This document shows, piece by piece, positions 61,301 through 64,000 of a stretch of DNA of 64,000 bases. Made by a program: the position numbers and the translations under genes. Under the pieces are notes generated by a model, which saw only the letters and a program-made list of their open reading frames with translations, was not told where the DNA came from and ran no database searches. The stretch lies in NCBI RefSeq assembly GCF_001686925.1, contig NZ_LVEN01000035.1, forward strand, positions 186,001-250,000, in the 5' to 3' direction. Position 1 is the stretch's first letter; each line of letters opens with the position of its first letter. Source of the DNA: Flavobacterium piscis. Its GTDB lineage: Bacteria; Bacteroidota; Bacteroidia; Flavobacteriales; Flavobacteriaceae.

Positions 61301-62014
61301 AGTAATTCTGAGCGTGAAATGGCAAATGCAATGTATTTAGCTGGTTTCGACGTAAAAGACGTTCACATGACAGATTTAATTTCTGGTCGTGAAACTTTGG
61401 AAGATATTCAATTTATTGGAGCTGTTGGGGGATTCTCTAACTCTGATGTTTTAGGTTCTGCAAAAGGTTGGGCCGGAGCTTTCTTATATAACGAAAAAGC
61501 AAAAACAGCATTGGATAATTTCTTCAAAAGAGAAGATACTTTATCTGTTGGAATCTGTAACGGTTGTCAATTGTTTATGGAATTAGAAGTAATTAATCCA
61601 GAGCATGAAGTTCACGGAAAAATGCTTCACAACGATAGCAACAAACACGAAAGTATTTTTACTTCTGTAAAAGTTCAGGAAAACAATTCGGTTATGTTAT
61701 CGACTTTGGCTGGAACTACTTTAGGAGTTTGGGTTTCTCACGGAGAAGGTAAATTCAATTTACCAATGGGTGAAGAAAACTACAACATTGTTTCTAAATA
61801 TGCTTACGAAGGATATCCTGCAAACCCAAATGGTTCTCATTATGACGTAGCGATGATGTGTGATAAAACAGGAAGACATTTGGTTACGATGCCTCATATT
61901 GAGCGTTCAACTTTCCAATGGAACTGGGCACATTATCCAAAAGACAGAAATGACGAGTTTACACCTTGGCACGAAGCTTTTATCAACGCCAGAAAATGGA
62001 TTGAGAAAAACTAA
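58361..62014 (+). CDS. purL: Phosphoribosylformylglycinamidine synthase, long form
   Basis: 1217 residues from the ATG at 58361; the frame opens 102 nt earlier through repeat DNA. FGAM synthase domains in order: N-terminal linker, two AIRS-type ATP domains (FSQANSEHCRHKIFNGTF, LSLKAETHNFPTTVEPFNGA; then GACCNxG-like parts) and a C-terminal glutaminase with C1066 in GICNGCQLFMEL and WVSHGEGKF. It makes FGAM from FGAR, ATP and glutamine. Around residue 902-912 the words TLDLGLWTLD come from a repeat-like insert (see findings). Terminator at 62031. Confidence 0.95.
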   Translation: MIHFFENQSKTVFAVQTQNEISAQDISKLNWLFANSNKIEKSALTDFFVGPRATMITPWSTNAVEITQNMGIPGIIRIEEFHPATADFTDFDPMLFQKFNQLDQEIFTINVQPEPILEIDDIATYNKVEGLALSQEEVDYLDNLAVKLGRKLTDSEIFAFSQANSEHCRHKIFNGTFVIDGEEKETSLFKLIKKTSQENPNDIVSAYKDNVAFVKGPKLQQFAPKTADKPDYYEIKEFDSVLSLKAETHNFPTTVEPFNGAATGSGGEIRDRLAGGQGSLPLAGTAVYMTSYSRLNDDRKWENAVEERKWLYQTPMDILIKASNGASDFGNKFGQPLITGSVLTFEHSENDRKIGYDKVIMQAGGIGYGKLDQAIKKKPQEGDKIVILGGENYRIGMGGAAVSSADTGAFGSGIELNAIQRSNPEMQKRAANAIRGLVESDHNPIVSIHDHGAGGHLNCLSELVEETGGLIDLDKLPVGDPTLSAKEIIGNESQERMGLVIGQKDIDTLQRIADRERSPMYQVGDVTGDHRFTFQSQSNGSKPMDYALEDFFGSSPKTVMTDKTIDRKYAAVSYDNANFESYLKDVLRLEAVASKDWLTNKVDRCVGGKVAKQQCAGPLQLPLNNVGVMALDYLGKEGIATSIGHAPIAALIDPVAGSRNAIAESLSNIVWAPIKDGLKGISLSANWMWACKNEGEDARLYAAVEGCSEFAIELGINIPTGKDSLSMKQKYPNDEVIAPGTVIISAGGNCTDIRKVVEPVLQKDGDSIYYINLSQDDFKLGGSSFAQIRNTIGNETSTIKDASFFKNAFNTIQELIGESQILAGHDIGSGGLITTLLELCFADVNLGAKIDFSAFAEKDLLKILFAENIGIVFQAKEDAAVETKLKANNIEFFKLGKATTTETLDLGLWTLDIPAYRDVWFETSYLLDQKQSKNGTAKARFENYKNQALNYTFPTHFTGKAPVIDASKPRPKAAIIREKGSNSEREMANAMYLAGFDVKDVHMTDLISGRETLEDIQFIGAVGGFSNSDVLGSAKGWAGAFLYNEKAKTALDNFFKREDTLSVGICNGCQLFMELEVINPEHEVHGKMLHNDSNKHESIFTSVKVQENNSVMLSTLAGTTLGVWVSHGEGKFNLPMGEENYNIVSKYAYEGYPANPNGSHYDVAMMCDKTGRHLVTMPHIERSTFQWNWAHYPKDRNDEFTPWHEAFINARKWIEKN
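61065..61096 (+). repeat. Repeat-like insertion inside purL
   Basis: The stretch agactttagaccttggac (61065-61082) plus tttggactttagac (61083-61096) looks like the low-complexity GACTTTAGAC words used in flavobacterial intergenic repeats, but here lies in frame inside purL and is translated as ETLDLGLWTLD. Confidence 0.6.
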
Positions 62015-62030
62015 AATATTTCTTTTACTA

Positions 62031-62062
62031 AAAACGCTCGAAATTTATCGAGCGTTTTTTTT
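62031..62062 (+). terminator. Rho-independent terminator after purL
   Basis: aaaacgctcg (62031-62040) / cgagcgtttt (62049-62058), T-run beyond 62062. Confidence 0.92.
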
Positions 62063-62069
62063 TCTTTCA

Positions 62070-62230
62070 CCACAAATTACACAAATTTTCTCAAATTATT
62101 AATTTGTAATCTTAAAAAATAGCCACGGATTAAATGATTAAAATGATTTTAAAGTTCTTCATTTGTTTGCCATTAGTACACAACAATTAAAAAATAATTC
62201 GCGGAAATTCGTGAAATTCGTGGCAAAAAA
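62070..62230. repeat. Degenerate TTGCCAC/CACAAATTACAC repeat
   Basis: accacaaattacacaaatt on the left and gaaattcgtggcaaaaaaa on the right are partly complementary; a decayed member of the GCCAC family in the convergent gap between purL and hypE. Confidence 0.65.
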
Positions 62231-62234
62231 ATGA

Positions 62235-63245
62235 TTAACAAATTCGCGGCAACTGTTCTCCAACCAAAGGATTGACCACTCTTTTACCTCCAAAAGTACT
62301 TTCGATAATTATTTTTGATGGATGTTCATCTGTAACAAAACCAATAGCTGATGCATTTGAATTTACTTTTTGTAAAACAGCAAGTACCTCATCTTTAATT
62401 TCAGGAGCTGCAACGCAAACAAAGATTCCTTCATTGGCCACATACAACGGATCTAAACCTAATAATTCGCAGGCACTTTTTACCTGATTTTCTACTTGTA
62501 TATCTTCCTGAAAAAGTGAAATCCCTAAATTGATCTCAGTTGCTATTTCATGCAAAACAGAAGCTAATCCGCCACGTGTTGCATCTCTTAGAAAATGAAT
62601 TTTGTCTCCAAATAGTTCTATCAAATCAATAACTATATGATTTAGATTGGTTGTATCGCTCAAAATATCGCTTTCAAACTCTAATCCTTCACGTTCAGAC
62701 ATAATCGCCATTCCGTGTGACGCTATTGGTCCGTTGATGATGATAACATCATTTTCCTGAATATTTTGAGTTTTAATGCTGGCCTTTTCATGAACAATAC
62801 CAATTCCGGAAGTATTGATATAAATTTGATCGCCTTTTCCTCTTTCGACAACTTTAGTATCTCCGGTAACAATTTGAACATTAGCTTTATCAGCCGCTTC
62901 CCTAATCGACTTGATAATTTGAGTAAACTCCTCTAAACCAAAACCCTCTTCTATAATTAGGGCTAATGAAAGATATTTAGGAATTGCTCCACACATCGAA
63001 AGATCATTTACCGTTCCGTTTACTGCAAGTTCACCAATATTACCTCCTTTAAAGAACACTGGAGAAACCACATAACTATCTGTGGAGAAAGCCAAATTTC
63101 CCTTCATATTTAAAAACGCACCGTCATGACGTACTTCTAAAATATCATTTTTTAAGATTTTAAAAATTACTTCATTAAGCAATTGAGTCATATGTTCACC
63201 ACCACTACCGTGATGTAAATGAATCACTTCAGTCTTTTTATTCAT
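62235..63245 (-). CDS. hypE: Hydrogenase maturation protein HypE
   Basis: 336 residues, AIRS/PurM-like fold. N-terminus VIHLHHGSGGEHMTQLLNEV and the C-terminus VNPLVGEQLPRIC, whose final Cys is the carbamoyl-transfer site by HypF. With HypF it makes the thiocyanate that becomes the CN- ligands of the [NiFe] centre. Ten nt after hypC, same operon. Confidence 0.94.
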   Translation of the reverse strand: MNKKTEVIHLHHGSGGEHMTQLLNEVIFKILKNDILEVRHDGAFLNMKGNLAFSTDSYVVSPVFFKGGNIGELAVNGTVNDLSMCGAIPKYLSLALIIEEGFGLEEFTQIIKSIREAADKANVQIVTGDTKVVERGKGDQIYINTSGIGIVHEKASIKTQNIQENDVIIINGPIASHGMAIMSEREGLEFESDILSDTTNLNHIVIDLIELFGDKIHFLRDATRGGLASVLHEIATEINLGISLFQEDIQVENQVKSACELLGLDPLYVANEGIFVCVAAPEIKDEVLAVLQKVNSNASAIGFVTDEHPSKIIIESTFGGKRVVNPLVGEQLPRIC

Positions 63246-63254
63246 GTTTTAAAA

Positions 63255-63491
63255 TTAAATCTCCTCGCCCATTTGTTTTAAAACCTCCATAGTCTTTTTG
63301 GCTTCAGCCTCATCAATAATGCCGATGGCTGCACCTACATGAACCAAAAGATAGTCGCCCACTTTGGCTTCAGGAACGAGAGCCAAATTGACTTCTTTTA
63401 TTATACCTTCAAAAGAAACATTTCCAATTCTGAAAGTTTCATCCAATTCTATTGTCACTTTTTCAAGTCGTCCCGGAATTGCTAAGCACAT
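63255..63491 (-). CDS. hypC: Hydrogenase maturation chaperone HypC
   Basis: 78 residues, canonical MCLAIPGRLE start with the essential Cys2, followed by GDYLLVHVGAAIGIIDEAEA. HypC (HypC/HybG/HupF family) binds the iron in transit to HypD and then to the hydrogenase large subunit. Between hypE (10 nt) and hypB (3 nt), same strand, a tight operon. Confidence 0.95.
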   Translation of the reverse strand: MCLAIPGRLEKVTIELDETFRIGNVSFEGIIKEVNLALVPEAKVGDYLLVHVGAAIGIIDEAEAKKTMEVLKQMGEEI

Positions 63492-63494
63492 AAG

Positions 63495-64000
63495 TTATTG
63501 TTTTATAGAGTTTGCCAAATAATCGTACCAGGCTTGTAAACCTTCGCCCGAAGTTGCAGAAACTTCAAAAAAGGTCAAATGCGGATTTACTTTTTTTGCG
63601 TATTCTTTTAATTTTTGTAAATCAAACTTTAAATAGGGAAGCAAGTCAATTTTGTTGATAATACAAATTTGCGAACCTGAAAACATATCAGGATATTTGA
63701 GCGGTTTGTCTTCACCTTCTGTAACGGATATAATTACAATTCGTTTTAATTCGCCTAAATCAAACATGGCCGGGCAAACCAAATTTCCAACATTTTCAAT
63801 CATTAAAATCGAATCCGCAACAGGTTTTAGTTCTTTGACAGCGCGTGAAATCATTTCGCTGTCCAGATGACATCCTTTTCCGGTATTGATCTGGATTACG
63901 GGAACATTTAATTTATGAATTCTGTCGGCATCATTAGTTGTTTGCTGATCTCCTTCGATTACAGAAAAAGCCATCTTATCTTTCAAATCTGCTATTGTTC
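63495..64000 (-). CDS. hypB: Hydrogenase nickel incorporation GTPase HypB, C-terminal part (cut by window edge)
   Basis: 168 codons are visible and the gene continues past the right edge; no start codon is assigned since the frame stays open. Visible GTPase parts: VIEGDQQTTNDADRI, GKGCHLDSEMISRAVKELK, IENVGNLVCPAMFDLGE with the metal Cys, INKIDLLPY (G4, NKxD) and SATSGEG (G5). The P-loop lies outside the window. HypB delivers Ni to the hydrogenase with HypA. Confidence 0.93.
   Translation of the reverse strand, partial: TIADLKDKMAFSVIEGDQQTTNDADRIHKLNVPVIQINTGKGCHLDSEMISRAVKELKPVADSILMIENVGNLVCPAMFDLGELKRIVIISVTEGEDKPLKYPDMFSGSQICIINKIDLLPYLKFDLQKLKEYAKKVNPHLTFFEVSATSGEGLQAWYDYLANSIKQ

Overview
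This window looks like chromosome from a Flavobacterium (phylum Bacteroidota), close in style to the F. johnsoniae group. The evidence is the low G+C, starts preceded by A-rich stretches rather than Shine-Dalgarno sequences, several TAnnTTTG boxes of the Bacteroidota sigma-A type, a type IX secretion C-terminal tail on a secreted endonuclease, single-gene MsbA-like and long-form PurL proteins, a bacillithiol deacetylase, and many short inverted-repeat elements in the intergenic gaps. All identifications come from reading the sequence and family knowledge; no database search was run.

Layout. 1-6.2 kb: 5' end of rho, a DUF4293 membrane protein, a response regulator/histidine kinase pair, a YfcE-like phosphoesterase, truA and an MsbA-like ABC exporter. 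6.3-17.5 kb: a NUMOD4/HNH-like protein, lpdA, a TPM protein, then a run of small accessory genes (DUF2314-ankyrin, arginase family, SUFU, DUF1801, GNAT, several orphan membrane proteins, one of which carries a cytochrome-oxidase-subunit-I-like motif). 17.9-32 kb: small enzymes and stress or detoxification genes (two SRPBCC proteins, NmrA plus AraC, Asp/Glu racemase, a degenerate serine hydrolase, MBL-fold hydrolase, lactonase, LOG-family protein, 2H phosphoesterase, VOC). 32-43 kb: VanW and methyltransferase, a cation:proton antiporter, serine ammonia-lyase, an SH3 protein, panB, a four-helix-bundle (23S-IVS type) gene inside repeats, an RluA-type pseudouridine synthase, aldehyde dehydrogenase and a membrane protein. 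43-50.8 kb: a 1350-residue hybrid sensor kinase, a YpfJ-like metallopeptidase, nadB and nadA. 51.3-51.8 kb: two tRNA-His genes, each with its own terminator, separated by a relic of the metallopeptidase 3' end. 51.9-58 kb: bshB1, isochorismate synthase, a hotdog thioesterase, a surface lipoprotein and a type IX secreted endonuclease I. 58.4-64 kb: purL, then hypE-hypC-hypB' on the minus strand for [NiFe]-hydrogenase maturation.

The most distinctive feature is the intergenic DNA. At least nine sequence families of long hairpins or tandem words sit between genes. Two hairpins (26.3 and 29.6 kb) differ in sequence but keep pairing through compensatory changes. One family seems to have entered the purL reading frame. 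Another flanks the four-helix-bundle gene as near-identical direct repeats of about 44 bp. A third has duplicated the translation start of the ABC exporter. These, together with the tRNA-His/ypfJ segmental duplication, are the best candidates for undescribed biology here.
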